Under the pieces are notes generated by a model. The model searched no databases. It saw only the letters and a list, made by a program, of their open reading frames with translations, and was not told where the DNA came from. The position numbers and the translations under genes were made by a program. A stretch of 6,427 nucleotides of DNA, taken from contig JAJXXG010000967.1 of assembly GCA_021781255.1 (NCBI GenBank), forward strand, positions 1 through 6,427, read 5' to 3'. This document shows, piece by piece, positions 1 to 5,411 of the stretch (positions within the stretch are counted from its first letter, which is position 1; every line of letters starts with the position of its first letter). The DNA comes from Acidobacteriota bacterium. GTDB taxonomy: Bacteria > Acidobacteriota > Terriglobia > Terriglobales > Acidobacteriaceae.

Positions 1-99
1 TTGGTGACGCACCGCGATGTGAACCGGGACCAATGTATTGATGCTGCTCAAGCCCTGATCGAGGAGATTGCGGCGGCGAGGAAGAAGTCCGTTTCCTGA
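1..99 (+). CDS. ltaE: Low-specificity L-threonine aldolase, C-terminal fragment (partial at window edge)
   Basis: Frame 1 is open from the first base to TGA at 97-99 and gives 32 residues starting LVTHRDVNRDQCIDAAQALI and ending in RKKSVS. The motif (R)LVTH-DV-R-followed by an amphipathic helix is the typical C-terminus of the PLP-dependent threonine aldolase/beta-eliminating lyase family, where it forms the last strand and helix of the small domain. The family cleaves threonine or allo-threonine to glycine and acetaldehyde in the cytoplasm. The active-site lysine and the rest of the enzyme lie outside the window, so the call rests only on this tail. The stop codon is followed immediately by transposase-derived sequence, so the last few residues may not be the ancestral end of the protein. 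Confidence 0.7.
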   Translation: MVTHRDVNRDQCIDAAQALIEEIAAARKKSVS

Positions 100-287
100 G
101 CCGGGCGCTGAGCGCGTTCCGGCGGCATGACAGCCGGGCCTTGAACGACGCGTTTACGCAGGTGCTGGAGTGAGCGCGGTCGCAGAGCATGATGAAGCTG
201 GGCCGCGTGGCGATCGACTCGACGCGCATTCAAGCCGACGCCAACCGGGATCGCGTAGACACCGAACAACTAAAGTCGTGCCCTAAT
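99..287 (+). pseudogene. Decayed IS1182/IS5-like transposase fragment
   Basis: Reading the frame that starts at 93 gives a segment containing SAFRRHDSRALNDAFTQVLE, an in-frame TGA at 171-173, then ARSQSMMKLGRVAIDSTRIQ followed by ADANRDRVDTEQ. In intact IS1182-type DDE transposases the same order is seen: a phenylalanine- and arginine-containing helix, a 'QVL-LAR' segment, then the strand KLG-V-IDGT(K/R)I-ANAS, which carries the first catalytic aspartate. Here that aspartate (IDS) is retained, but the sequence has a premature stop, and both the start and the catalytic remainder are missing. It is therefore a dead remnant. Similarity fades after about 287. I found no terminal inverted repeats or target duplications. 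The family assignment is by motif memory only. Confidence 0.65.
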
Positions 288-331
288 ACAAGACCAAAGA
301 GCTTTAGGCATGTGTGCCCCAAGGCCCTCAT

Positions 332-1339
332 CTAATTTTCGTCTTTGCCGGGGCGGAGCATGAGGTCGCGGATGGCTTCGCGGGGGTCTTTGCCTTCGTT
401 GAGGATCAGCTCCATCTGTTCGGCGATAGGCATTTCGACGCCGTGTTTACGGGCGAGGCCGAGCGCGGCGTGCGTGGTGAGCACGCCTTCCGCAACTTTG
501 CCGCCGAGCGAAGCGAGAATTTCAGGCAGTTTGCGGCCGCGGCCCAGTTGTTCACCGACCGTGCGGTTGCGGCTGAGCGAGCCGGTGCAGGTGAGTACCA
601 GGTCGCCCACGCCGGAGAGGCCGGCGAGGGTTTCGCGCTGTGCTTCGCAGGCCACGGCCAGGCGCGTGATCTCAGCGATGCCGCGAGTGATGAGGGCGGC
701 TGTCGAGTTGTAGCCAAGGCCCACGCCCGCGGCGACGCCGGCGGCGATGGCGATGACGTTTTTGAGCGCGCCGCCAAGCTCGACGCCGATGACATCGGTG
801 GATGTGTAGAGGCGGAGGGATTCGGAGGAAAACTCCTGCTGGATGAGGGCGGCGACCTGGGGATCGCTGAAGGCCACGGTGATGGCGGTGGGCTGGCCCT
901 GGGCAACTTCGAGAGCGAAGCTGGGCCCGGAGAGTGCGCCGATAGAGAGCAGGAGCCCGGCCGGCTCGAGGGTGGAGGAGAGAACCTTCGTCATGCGGTA
1001 GAGAGTGCGATCTTCAAGGCCCTTGGTGGCGCTGACCACGAACTGGCCGATGCGCAGATGGGAGCGGATGCGCAGGAAAGTCGCACGCAGAAACTCGGAA
1101 GGAATGACGGAGACGACGATGTCGGCGGCACTGATGGCCGCGCAGTCGGCGGTGACGGCAATCCGGCTGGGAATGGGAAAGCCGGGAAGAAACTGGGAGT
1201 TTTCTCTGGCGCTGACGATCTGCTGAGCCTCTTCGTAGCTGTGCGCCCACAGGGTGACCTGGTGGCCGCCGCGGCGGTCGAGCGAGAGCGCAATGGCGGT
1301 TCCCCAGGCGCCGGAACCTAAGATGGCGATGCGGCTCAT
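332..1339 (-). CDS. gpsA: NAD(P)H-dependent glycerol-3-phosphate dehydrogenase
   Basis: This 335-residue cytoplasmic enzyme reduces dihydroxyacetone phosphate to sn-glycerol-3-phosphate, the backbone for phospholipids. The N-terminal Rossmann domain starts with the nucleotide-binding motif LGSGAWGTA (residues 7-15). The family signatures follow in order: SATKGLE around K106, LSGPSFA (136-142), and the catalytic-lysine region GGALKNVIAIAAG with K193. Next come NSTAALITRG (211-220), GLSGVGDLVLTCTG (240-253) and SRNRTVG (256-262). The length is normal for GpsA (about 330-340). The ATG overlaps the upstream plsY stop as ATGA (1336-1339), and no strong Shine-Dalgarno precedes it, which suggests translational coupling. 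The TAG stop is at 332-334. The partner PlsY consumes the product. A long open frame on the opposite strand is a codon-bias shadow. Confidence 0.97.
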   Translation of the reverse strand: MSRIAILGSGAWGTAIALSLDRRGGHQVTLWAHSYEEAQQIVSARENSQFLPGFPIPSRIAVTADCAAISAADIVVSVIPSEFLRATFLRIRSHLRIGQFVVSATKGLEDRTLYRMTKVLSSTLEPAGLLLSIGALSGPSFALEVAQGQPTAITVAFSDPQVAALIQQEFSSESLRLYTSTDVIGVELGGALKNVIAIAAGVAAGVGLGYNSTAALITRGIAEITRLAVACEAQRETLAGLSGVGDLVLTCTGSLSRNRTVGEQLGRGRKLPEILASLGGKVAEGVLTTHAALGLARKHGVEMPIAEQMELILNEGKDPREAIRDLMLRPGKDEN

Positions 1340-1968
1340 GCGAGCTTTCTGGCTCCGAGGCGAGATTCAGTGCCTGCGAGCAGGCGGCGGATGTTCTGGT
1401 GGTGCTTGAGGATGATGAGGAGAGCAACGGAGATTTGCACAGCGAAGAAGAACGGAGAACGGTAGCCGTCGGCCAGCAGCCAGGCAAAGATTGGAAAGCT
1501 GGCAGAGGCGAGGACGGAGGCCAGCGAAACATAGCGGGTGAGCGCCAGAATCACGGCAAAGACGGCGATGGCGGAGAGCGCGGCCAGGGGCGCAGCGACC
1601 AGGAAGACGCCGAAGCCAGTGGCCACACCCTTGCCTCCGCGAAAACGCAGCCAGACGGGAAACATGTGGCCGAGCACGGCGCAGAGGGCGGCCAGGGCCT
1701 GGGCGTCGTGGTTAGTGAGCGCAGGTGCAAGGTGATGAGCGATGAACCAGCCAAGCAAAACGGCAGCGCAGCCCTTGAGCATGTCGAGCAGAAAAGTGGC
1801 GGCGCCGAGACGCTTGCCGCCGGTGCGCAGCACGTTGGTGGCGCCAATGTTGCCGCTGCCCGCGGAGCGGATGTCCTGGTGGCGGAAGAGGCGCACCAGG
1901 AGGTATCCCATGGGAATGGATCCGAGCAGATACGCAGCAACCGCAACGATCGGGCTGGCAAGGGACAT
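1336..1968 (-). CDS. plsY: Acyl-phosphate:glycerol-3-phosphate acyltransferase PlsY
   Basis: This 210-residue polytopic inner-membrane enzyme transfers an acyl group from acyl-phosphate to glycerol-3-phosphate to make lysophosphatidic acid. All three conserved cytoplasmic motifs are present: GSIPMGYLLVR (16-26), GSGNIGATNVLRTGGK (37-52) and GHMFPVWLRFRGGKGVATG (100-118). The C-terminal signature KHHQNIRRLLAGTE (188-201) is also there. Hydrophobic stretches around 5-25, 58-80, 88-108, 118-143, 147-166 and 172-188 fit a multi-pass protein. I chose the ATG at 1968 because the protein then begins MSLASPIVAVAAYLLGSIP, the usual PlsY N-terminus. The same frame is open for another 81 codons upstream (to 2211), but that stretch is Cys/Arg/Pro-rich and overlaps the neighbouring cNMP-fold gene. 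The stop overlaps the gpsA start. Confidence 0.96.
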   Translation of the reverse strand: MSLASPIVAVAAYLLGSIPMGYLLVRLFRHQDIRSAGSGNIGATNVLRTGGKRLGAATFLLDMLKGCAAVLLGWFIAHHLAPALTNHDAQALAALCAVLGHMFPVWLRFRGGKGVATGFGVFLVAAPLAALSAIAVFAVILALTRYVSLASVLASASFPIFAWLLADGYRSPFFFAVQISVALLIILKHHQNIRRLLAGTESRLGARKLA

Positions 1969-1992
1969 AACGGAGTGAGTGTAGCAGGTAGG

Positions 1993-2015
1993 GGGTGCGC
2001 ATGGGGCGCGCACCC
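1993..2015 (-). other. GC-rich hairpin between the cNMP-fold gene and plsY
   Basis: GGGTGCGC at 1993-2000 and GCGCACCC at 2008-2015 form a perfect 8-bp stem around a 7-nt loop. GCA (1984-1986) and TGC (2016-2018) could extend it beyond a bulge. It lies in the 55-nt gap just after the stop of the cNMP-fold gene and 24 nt before the plsY ATG. On the minus strand no T-tract follows, so it is not a canonical intrinsic terminator. It could attenuate transcription, stabilise the upstream mRNA end or affect plsY translation. Role unknown. Confidence 0.5.
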
Positions 2016-2023
2016 TGCAAGTT

Positions 2024-2494
2024 CTAATACAGCGCGCGGCGGGCGCTGCGGACTTCGGCGGCCAGCACTTGCAGCATTTTGAGCGACAACAGCGGATCCG
2101 ACTGCATAAGGGCGAAGAGATTGGCGGTGCTGAGGAAACTGACCTGCGCGCCGGCGCGGGCCGTCGCGGTGAGCGTGTAAGGTTCGTTGCCGATAACGCC
2201 GGGCAAGCCAATCACCGAGCCCGGCAGCGCCTGCACGGAGAGGATCGAGCGGCCTTCAAGCGATTTCATGCTCAGCGAGGCCTGGCCCTGATGGATGATG
2301 TAAACGCCCACCGGCGGGTCATCCTGTTTGAAAAGAACACAATCTGCATCGCAAGGAATGGGCGTGGCTCGCGTTGCGAGCGCGCGTATGAGCTCCGGAT
2401 CGGCGAGAAAGGCAGATGGGTCGAGGTCCACGAATATCCTTCCTTGGGCCAGCGGTACTTTCATAGGCACGTTAAGGATCTCCAAAGGTATCAT
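2024..2494 (-). CDS. Single-domain cyclic-nucleotide-binding-fold (Crp/Fnr-like) protein without DNA-binding domain
   Basis: A 156-residue protein consisting of little more than one cNMP-binding beta-roll (about residues 34-145). The strand pair VLFKQDDPPVGVYIIHQGQA (53-72) matches the start of the fold in Crp/Fnr proteins. The phosphate-binding cassette region LPGSVIGLPGVIGNEPYTLT (90-109) is atypical: the usual Gly-Glu is replaced by Gly-Leu-Pro, and the Arg-Ser/Thr-Ala that contacts the cyclic phosphate is not obvious. It may therefore not bind cAMP in the classic way. The chain ends about ten residues after the dimerisation-like helix (LLSLKMLQVLAAEVRSARRALY), where Crp would continue into a helix-turn-helix, so direct DNA binding is unlikely. 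Start: the ATG at 2494 is the longest option. A GTG at 2470 has GGAG nine bases upstream and would remove eight residues. It precedes plsY-gpsA by 55 nt on the same strand. Confidence 0.8.
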   Translation of the reverse strand: MIPLEILNVPMKVPLAQGRIFVDLDPSAFLADPELIRALATRATPIPCDADCVLFKQDDPPVGVYIIHQGQASLSMKSLEGRSILSVQALPGSVIGLPGVIGNEPYTLTATARAGAQVSFLSTANLFALMQSDPLLSLKMLQVLAAEVRSARRALY

Positions 2495-2679
2495 TTCATC
2501 TTTTGAAGAGAATTTCTTGTGATGCGGGTCACCTTCTAAGGGTCATGCCGGGTTGACAGGCTGTTAAAGCGGACCGCCATCTCCCATGCAGGCTGTGCGC
2601 GGGTGGCGGAAAGTCAATAACAGACCTCAGGCAGGCGCGTGCGCGATTCCGCGCTCAATTACAGTAGAAAGAGCAGCCT
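2495..2679. other. Divergent intergenic region between the cNMP-fold gene and the prenyltransferase gene
   Basis: This 185-bp spacer must hold the promoters for both divergent genes if each has its own. A perfect TTGACA lies at 2553-2558 (+), but the hexamer 17 bp downstream (GCCATC) is a poor -10, so I do not annotate a promoter. GGGTCA occurs twice (around 2526 and 2540). No hairpin, ORF or RNA motif stands out. Confidence 0.4.
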
Positions 2680-3546
2680 ATGGCACACATTCTCAGGAAG
2701 ATCCGCACGACGCTCGAGATGATCAAGTGGGAGCACTCGATCTTCGCGCTGCCGTTTGCACTGACCGCGATGCTACTAGCGGCGAATGGGCTCCCAGGGT
2801 GGCGGACGGTAGTGTGGATAGTGGTGGCGATGGTGGCGGCGCGGTCGGCGGCCATGGCGTTTAACCGCTGGGCCGATGCGGACCTGGATGCCGATAATCC
2901 GCGCACCCGAAACCGCGCGATTCCGGCAGGGTTGCTGACCCGGCAGTTTGTGCTTGGGTTTACGCTCATGGCGGTGGCGGTTTTTGTGGCGGCGGCGGCA
3001 GAGCTGAACCGGCTCACACTGGAACTGACACCGGTGGTGCTTGCAGTACTGCTGGGTTACAGCTATTTGAAGCGGATGACACAGTGGTCGCACCTGGGGC
3101 TGGGGCTGGCGCTGGGCCTGGCTCCCACGGCGGCGTGGATTGCCGTGCGCGGCAGCCTGGACCCGCGCATCGTGGTGCTGACCGGCGCCGTCACGCTTTG
3201 GGCGGGGGGCTTCGACGTGCTCTACGCCTGCCAGGACTACGAACACGACCGCGGCGCCGGGCTGCACAGCCTGCCGCAGGCGATGGGGCTTAGGGCAGCG
3301 TTCGGGGCGGCGCGCGCCATGCACCTGGCGATGCTGGCACTTTTGATATGGTTCGGCTGGCTGTTCGGCTTTGGCCTGGCGGGCTGGCTGGGCATTGCCT
3401 CCGTGGGGATGCTGCTGGCCTATGAACACGCGCTGGTTTCGCCGCGCGACCTGCGTCGGCTGAATGCCGCATTTTTCACCATGAACGGCGTGATTGCGAT
3501 GGTTTTTTTCGCTTTTGTGGCGGTGGATTTGTGGATGAGGCGATGA
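2680..3546 (+). CDS. ubiA: UbiA-family polyprenyltransferase (4-hydroxybenzoate polyprenyltransferase-like, MqnP-type)
   Basis: A 288-residue integral membrane prenyltransferase that attaches a polyprenyl chain to an aromatic acceptor in quinone synthesis. The first Asp-rich motif is NRWADADLDADNPRTRNRAI (62-81). The second is DVLYACQDYEHDRGAGLHSL (179-198). Together they bind the Mg-diphosphate of the prenyl donor. The form 'NPRT-NRAIPAG' plus 'YACQDYE-DR-AGLHS-P' is that of the UbiA subgroup often annotated as 4-hydroxybenzoate polyprenyltransferase in bacteria that use the futalosine menaquinone route (MqnP). The acceptor cannot be told from sequence alone, and no other quinone gene is in the window. 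About eight to nine hydrophobic segments are visible between residues 22 and 284. The start ATG at 2680 gives the usual amphipathic N-terminus (IRTTLEMIKWEHSIFALPFA); only a weak GA-rich ribosome site precedes it. Confidence 0.92.
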   Translation: MAHILRKIRTTLEMIKWEHSIFALPFALTAMLLAANGLPGWRTVVWIVVAMVAARSAAMAFNRWADADLDADNPRTRNRAIPAGLLTRQFVLGFTLMAVAVFVAAAAELNRLTLELTPVVLAVLLGYSYLKRMTQWSHLGLGLALGLAPTAAWIAVRGSLDPRIVVLTGAVTLWAGGFDVLYACQDYEHDRGAGLHSLPQAMGLRAAFGAARAMHLAMLALLIWFGWLFGFGLAGWLGIASVGMLLAYEHALVSPRDLRRLNAAFFTMNGVIAMVFFAFVAVDLWMRR

Positions 3547-3704
3547 AGCTGGCGCTGAGCGGTTACCTGGCGCGCGTCACTACACCGAATAAAGCCATTG
3601 CGCTCTACTCCTGTTCGCCCACGATCATACAGAACGCAAGCTCTGGTTTAATGGTGGCGCCTTCTGCCAGCGGCCGAAGAGGCCATGAACGGCAGTTGCT
3701 ATGA
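3543..3704 (+). CDS. Possible 53-residue ORF overlapping the prenyltransferase stop (doubtful)
   Basis: An ATG at 3543 overlaps the ubiA TGA as ATGA and opens a frame to TGA at 3702-3704. The product starts MKLALSGYLARVTTPNKAIA and ends in GRRGHERQLL. The ATGA overlap is the arrangement expected of a coupled gene, and in many genomes a flavin prenyltransferase (UbiX) or another quinone gene follows ubiA. However, the peptide shows no family motif, no signal peptide and no transmembrane segment, and its C-terminal half looks like random GC-rich translation. It may be a chance frame or the worn stump of a lost downstream gene. Confidence 0.15.
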   Translation: MKLALSGYLARVTTPNKAIALYSCSPTIIQNASSGLMVAPSASGRRGHERQLL

Positions 3705-3714
3705 TTGCCACAGC
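3547..3714. other. Spacer between ubiA and pheA
   Basis: A 168-bp gap containing, apart from the doubtful 53-codon ORF, no recognisable gene, strong hairpin or T-tract. It probably carries a promoter for pheA, but I cannot point to convincing -35/-10 boxes. There is no sign of a Phe-rich leader peptide or attenuator ahead of pheA. Confidence 0.35.
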
Positions 3715-4548
3715 ATGAAGATCGCAATTCAAGGCGAGCCAGGCTCGTTCAGCCACGAGGCGGCGTTGAAGCTCGTGCCCGGCGCGGAGATTGTTCCCTG
3801 CGAGATATCGAGGGAAGTGTTTGCGGCGCTGGACTCGGGAGCGGTCGATGCAGCTGTGATTCCCATTGAGAACAGCCTGGCCGGTTCGGTTCTGGAGCAC
3901 TTTGACCTGCTGCTCAAGCACGACGTGAAGGTTGTGCGGGAGACGCTGGTGCGTATCCGCCACAATCTGATCGGAATTGAGGGAGCGTCGATTGGCGAGA
4001 TCGACCGCGTGTTTTCGCATCCGGTGGCGCTGGCGCAGTGCCGGCGGTTTTTGGCCGAGCACCCCAGGATGAAGGCTATCGCTTTTTACGACACGGCAGG
4101 AAGCGTGAAGCAACTGGCGGAGTTGCGCGACAAACATGCGGCGGCCATTGCCAGCGAGGCCGCGGCCACGCACTACGGCGCACAGATACTGGCCGGCGGC
4201 ATTGAGGACAACCCTGAGAACTACACACGGTTCTTTCTGGTGTGGCCGAGCGGCGAGGCGGAGACAGACGCCGGAGCGAACAAGATGAGCATTGCCTTTA
4301 CGCTGGAAAACCGTCCGGGGTCGCTGGTGGCGGCGCTGAGCGCGCTGAGCGCGCAAGGCACCAACCTGACCAAGATCGAGTCGCGGCCAGTTGAGGGCAA
4401 GCCCTGGGAGTACGTTTTTTACGTGGACTGCCAGATTCGCGCCTCAGAAGAGGGCGCGCGCGCCCTCGAAGCGCTTGGTGCGCACTGCGGCATGGTGAAG
4501 GAGCTGGGCCGCTACCGCGAAGCGGAGAAGGCAGGGAACAGGGAATAG
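3715..4548 (+). CDS. pheA: Prephenate dehydratase (monofunctional, with ACT domain)
   Basis: A 277-residue enzyme that converts prephenate to phenylpyruvate in phenylalanine synthesis. The catalytic domain (about 1-178) shows GEPGSFSHEAAL (7-18), PIENSLAGSV (50-59), FSHPVALAQCRRFL (100-113), DTAGSVKQLAE (126-136), ASEAAA (146-151) and NYTRFFLV (169-176). The last of these includes the catalytic Thr-Arg-Phe, residues 171-173. The C-terminal ACT domain (about 191-265) carries the phenylalanine-sensing motifs GSLVAAL (202-208, the family 'GALV' site) and IESRP (221-225), so feedback inhibition by Phe is expected. No chorismate mutase domain is present. The start at 3715 gives the usual MKIAIQGEPGSF N-terminus. 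An in-frame ATG at 3685 would add ten residues, and neither start has a good ribosome site. The last residues (AGNRE) and the TAG stop are encoded by heptanucleotide repeat sequence. Confidence 0.95.
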   Translation: MKIAIQGEPGSFSHEAALKLVPGAEIVPCEISREVFAALDSGAVDAAVIPIENSLAGSVLEHFDLLLKHDVKVVRETLVRIRHNLIGIEGASIGEIDRVFSHPVALAQCRRFLAEHPRMKAIAFYDTAGSVKQLAELRDKHAAAIASEAAATHYGAQILAGGIEDNPENYTRFFLVWPSGEAETDAGANKMSIAFTLENRPGSLVAALSALSAQGTNLTKIESRPVEGKPWEYVFYVDCQIRASEEGARALEALGAHCGMVKELGRYREAEKAGNRE

Positions 4549-4561
4549 GGAACAGGGAATA
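4534..4561 (+). repeat. Heptanucleotide tandem array, four units (GGGAACA/GGGAATA alternating)
   Basis: Four contiguous 7-bp units, GGGAACA-GGGAATA-GGGAACA-GGGAATA, equal to two exact copies of a 14-mer (AGGGAACAGGGAAT at 4533-4546 and 4547-4560). The pheA stop TAG (4546-4548) lies at the junction of units 2 and 3, so the array begins inside the coding region. A stray unit GGGAACA recurs at 4709-4715 within degenerate AGGACC/AAGGAG heptads. Confidence 0.9.
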
Positions 4562-4608
4562 GGACTGGTTGCATAGATGCAATGAGCCTGAGAAAGAACC
4601 ATTCCTCA

Positions 4609-4629
4609 GGGGTTAAAACCCCCGTTTTT
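4609..4629 (+). terminator. Candidate intrinsic terminator downstream of pheA
   Basis: GGGG (4609-4612) and CCCC (4619-4622) enclose TTAAAA, which may allow one or two further A-T pairs, and are followed by CG and T5 (4625-4629). The start is 61 nt after the pheA stop. The stem is short and the T-run is offset, so termination efficiency is uncertain. It is part of the 125-bp palindromic element. Confidence 0.45.
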
Positions 4630-4631
4630 AC

Positions 4632-4674
4632 GTGCTTTGAACGGCACGGCTTCAGCCGTGCCGTTTCAAAGCGC
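4632..4674. repeat. Strong 43-nt hairpin, GGCACGGC/GCCGTGCC type
   Basis: CTTTGAACGGCACGGCT (4635-4651) pairs with AGCCGTGCCGTTTCAAAG (4654-4671) across a 2-nt spacer, with one bulged base. GTG (4632-4634) and CGC (4672-4674) extend it with one G-U pair. It is the most stable-looking structure in the window and lies at the centre of the 125-bp inverted-repeat element. From memory, GGCACGGCTxxAGCCGTGCC palindromes recur between genes in acidobacterial genomes; this needs a genome search to confirm. Confidence 0.85.
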
Positions 4675-4762
4675 TATTTATGCAACCAGCTCAAGAGACC
4701 AAGGACCAGGGAACAAGGAGTTCATCGAAAGCAATCCGCAAAGATGTGCGCTAGGTGCCCTG

Positions 4763-4793
4763 CTATTCCCTACGCTCTATTCCCTGTTTTTTA
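4763..4793 (-). repeat. Right arm of heptad inverted repeat, containing the stop codon of the beta-barrel gene
   Basis: On the minus strand this reads TAAAAAACAGGGAAT, then AGAGCGTA, then GGGAATAG, so heptads GGGAATA recur at 14-bp spacing with a diverged unit between them. The first three bases (4791-4793) are the TAA stop of the beta-barrel gene. The 15-mer is repeated exactly at 5708-5722. Confidence 0.85.
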
Positions 4794-5411
4794 GAAGTGG
4801 TACGCAACACCGATGGTGGGTTCGTTCATGTTGAACCAGCGATTGGTGGTGAAGTTGTAGCTACCTGAACTGACGCCGAAGCTCGGCACTTTTGTCAACA
4901 ATCCGCGATATTCGGCGCGAATGTCGAAGCTGGGGCTGATCTCGTAGGCGAAGCCTGCGCCGTAGATGAATCCGACCTCGGTTTGCTGCTTAGCGTCGAG
5001 CGTCTGAAGGCCGGAGTTGACGACAGGCAGAAAGATGAACCCGCTCGGCCCGCCTTCAACAAACGGATTCCAGTTCTTGAAGACAAAGGAGCGGACGTAG
5101 GCGCCCGAGACCTCCTGCACGCGCGCCGGGACTTTGATGCCGTTGTAAAAGCTGGGCCCGACGAAACGAAAAACGTTTTGGTAGGTGATGCCGTAGTTGG
5201 CTTCGATGGCGCTGGACGGCGTGAGCATAAAACGGTAGCTCGCCAGTGCGCCAAAGCTGCGGCTCGAGTGCACCTGAACGTCGGTGGATGAAGCAATAAA
5301 CGGCGGGAAGAGCGCAGTTCCGCTAATGCTGATGTCCTGGCGGCTTTCCTGGGCGCGGCCTGCAGGCACGCACACGGCCAGCAGAAATGCTAAAAAGACG
5401 ATCTTCTTCAT
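4791..5411 (-). CDS. Outer-membrane beta-barrel protein (small porin-like, 206 aa)
   Basis: The protein starts with a Sec signal peptide, MKKIVFLAFLLAVCVPAGRA (1-20), with likely cleavage before QES. The mature part alternates polar and hydrophobic/aromatic residues in strand-like blocks, for example SFGALASYRFMLTPSSAIEA, FVEGGPSGFIFLPVV and FDIRAEYRGLL. It ends GVAYHF; a C-terminal Phe on an amphipathic strand is the usual signal for outer-membrane assembly. This fits an eight-stranded OmpA/OmpW-size barrel with unknown cargo or role. I chose the ATG at 5411 because of the signal peptide and an upstream GAGGA ten bases away. The frame stays open to 5690, but that extension would translate the heptad repeats (LSAPCSLLPAPYSPP) and is not credible. 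Both flanking spacers carry inverted heptad arrays. The gene is convergent with pheA. Confidence 0.85.
   Translation of the reverse strand: MKKIVFLAFLLAVCVPAGRAQESRQDISISGTALFPPFIASSTDVQVHSSRSFGALASYRFMLTPSSAIEANYGITYQNVFRFVGPSFYNGIKVPARVQEVSGAYVRSFVFKNWNPFVEGGPSGFIFLPVVNSGLQTLDAKQQTEVGFIYGAGFAYEISPSFDIRAEYRGLLTKVPSFGVSSGSYNFTTNRWFNMNEPTIGVAYHF

Larger units (their letters stand above)
4565..4689. repeat. 125-bp palindromic element with 11-bp perfect terminal inverted repeats (MITE-like)
   Basis: CTGGTTGCATA (4565-4575) and TATGCAACCAG (4679-4689) are exact inverted repeats. They bound a segment with two internal hairpins and no ORF with coding character. TTGCATAGATGCAA at 4570-4583 adds a small palindrome at the left end. 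The size and end structure resemble a miniature non-autonomous element or a REP/BIME-type extragenic palindrome. No target-site duplication is visible outside the 11-bp ends, and no related transposase is in the window. Confidence 0.6.
4537..4788 (+). repeat. Long inverted repeat spanning the pheA / beta-barrel spacer, ending in a T-tract
   Basis: The 26 nt at 4537-4562 are the reverse complement of 4763-4788 at 22 of 26 positions with no gaps; the four mismatches cluster in the middle. The arms enclose a second perfect inverted repeat (4565-4575 with 4679-4689) and two hairpins. The right arm runs into T6 at 4787-4792. Read as a pheA transcript this is a long stem followed by uridines, a terminator-like geometry, although the 200-nt interior makes it unlike a classic intrinsic terminator. 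For the convergent beta-barrel gene no T-tract follows on its strand. Confidence 0.75.

Noticed and set aside
314..1321. A 335-codon open frame on the plus strand opposite gpsA
   Set aside because: It mirrors gpsA almost exactly and its product is a low-complexity Gly/Ala/Asp/Glu-rich sequence without motifs. It is a shadow from GC-rich third positions.
1969..2211. 81-codon N-terminal extension of plsY
   Set aside because: The translation is Cys/Arg/Pro-rich, overlaps the cNMP-fold gene in another frame, and the PlsY family starts at MSLASPIVAV.
2553..2582. Sigma-70 promoter from the perfect TTGACA at 2553-2558
   Set aside because: No acceptable -10 hexamer lies 16-18 bp downstream.
2776..3429. 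217-codon minus-strand frame opposite the prenyltransferase
   Set aside because: His/Arg/Gln-rich shadow of ubiA without motifs.
4582..4834. Short plus-strand open frames in the pheA / beta-barrel spacer
   Set aside because: They run through palindromes and repeats and into the antisense of the beta-barrel gene; no coding signal is seen.
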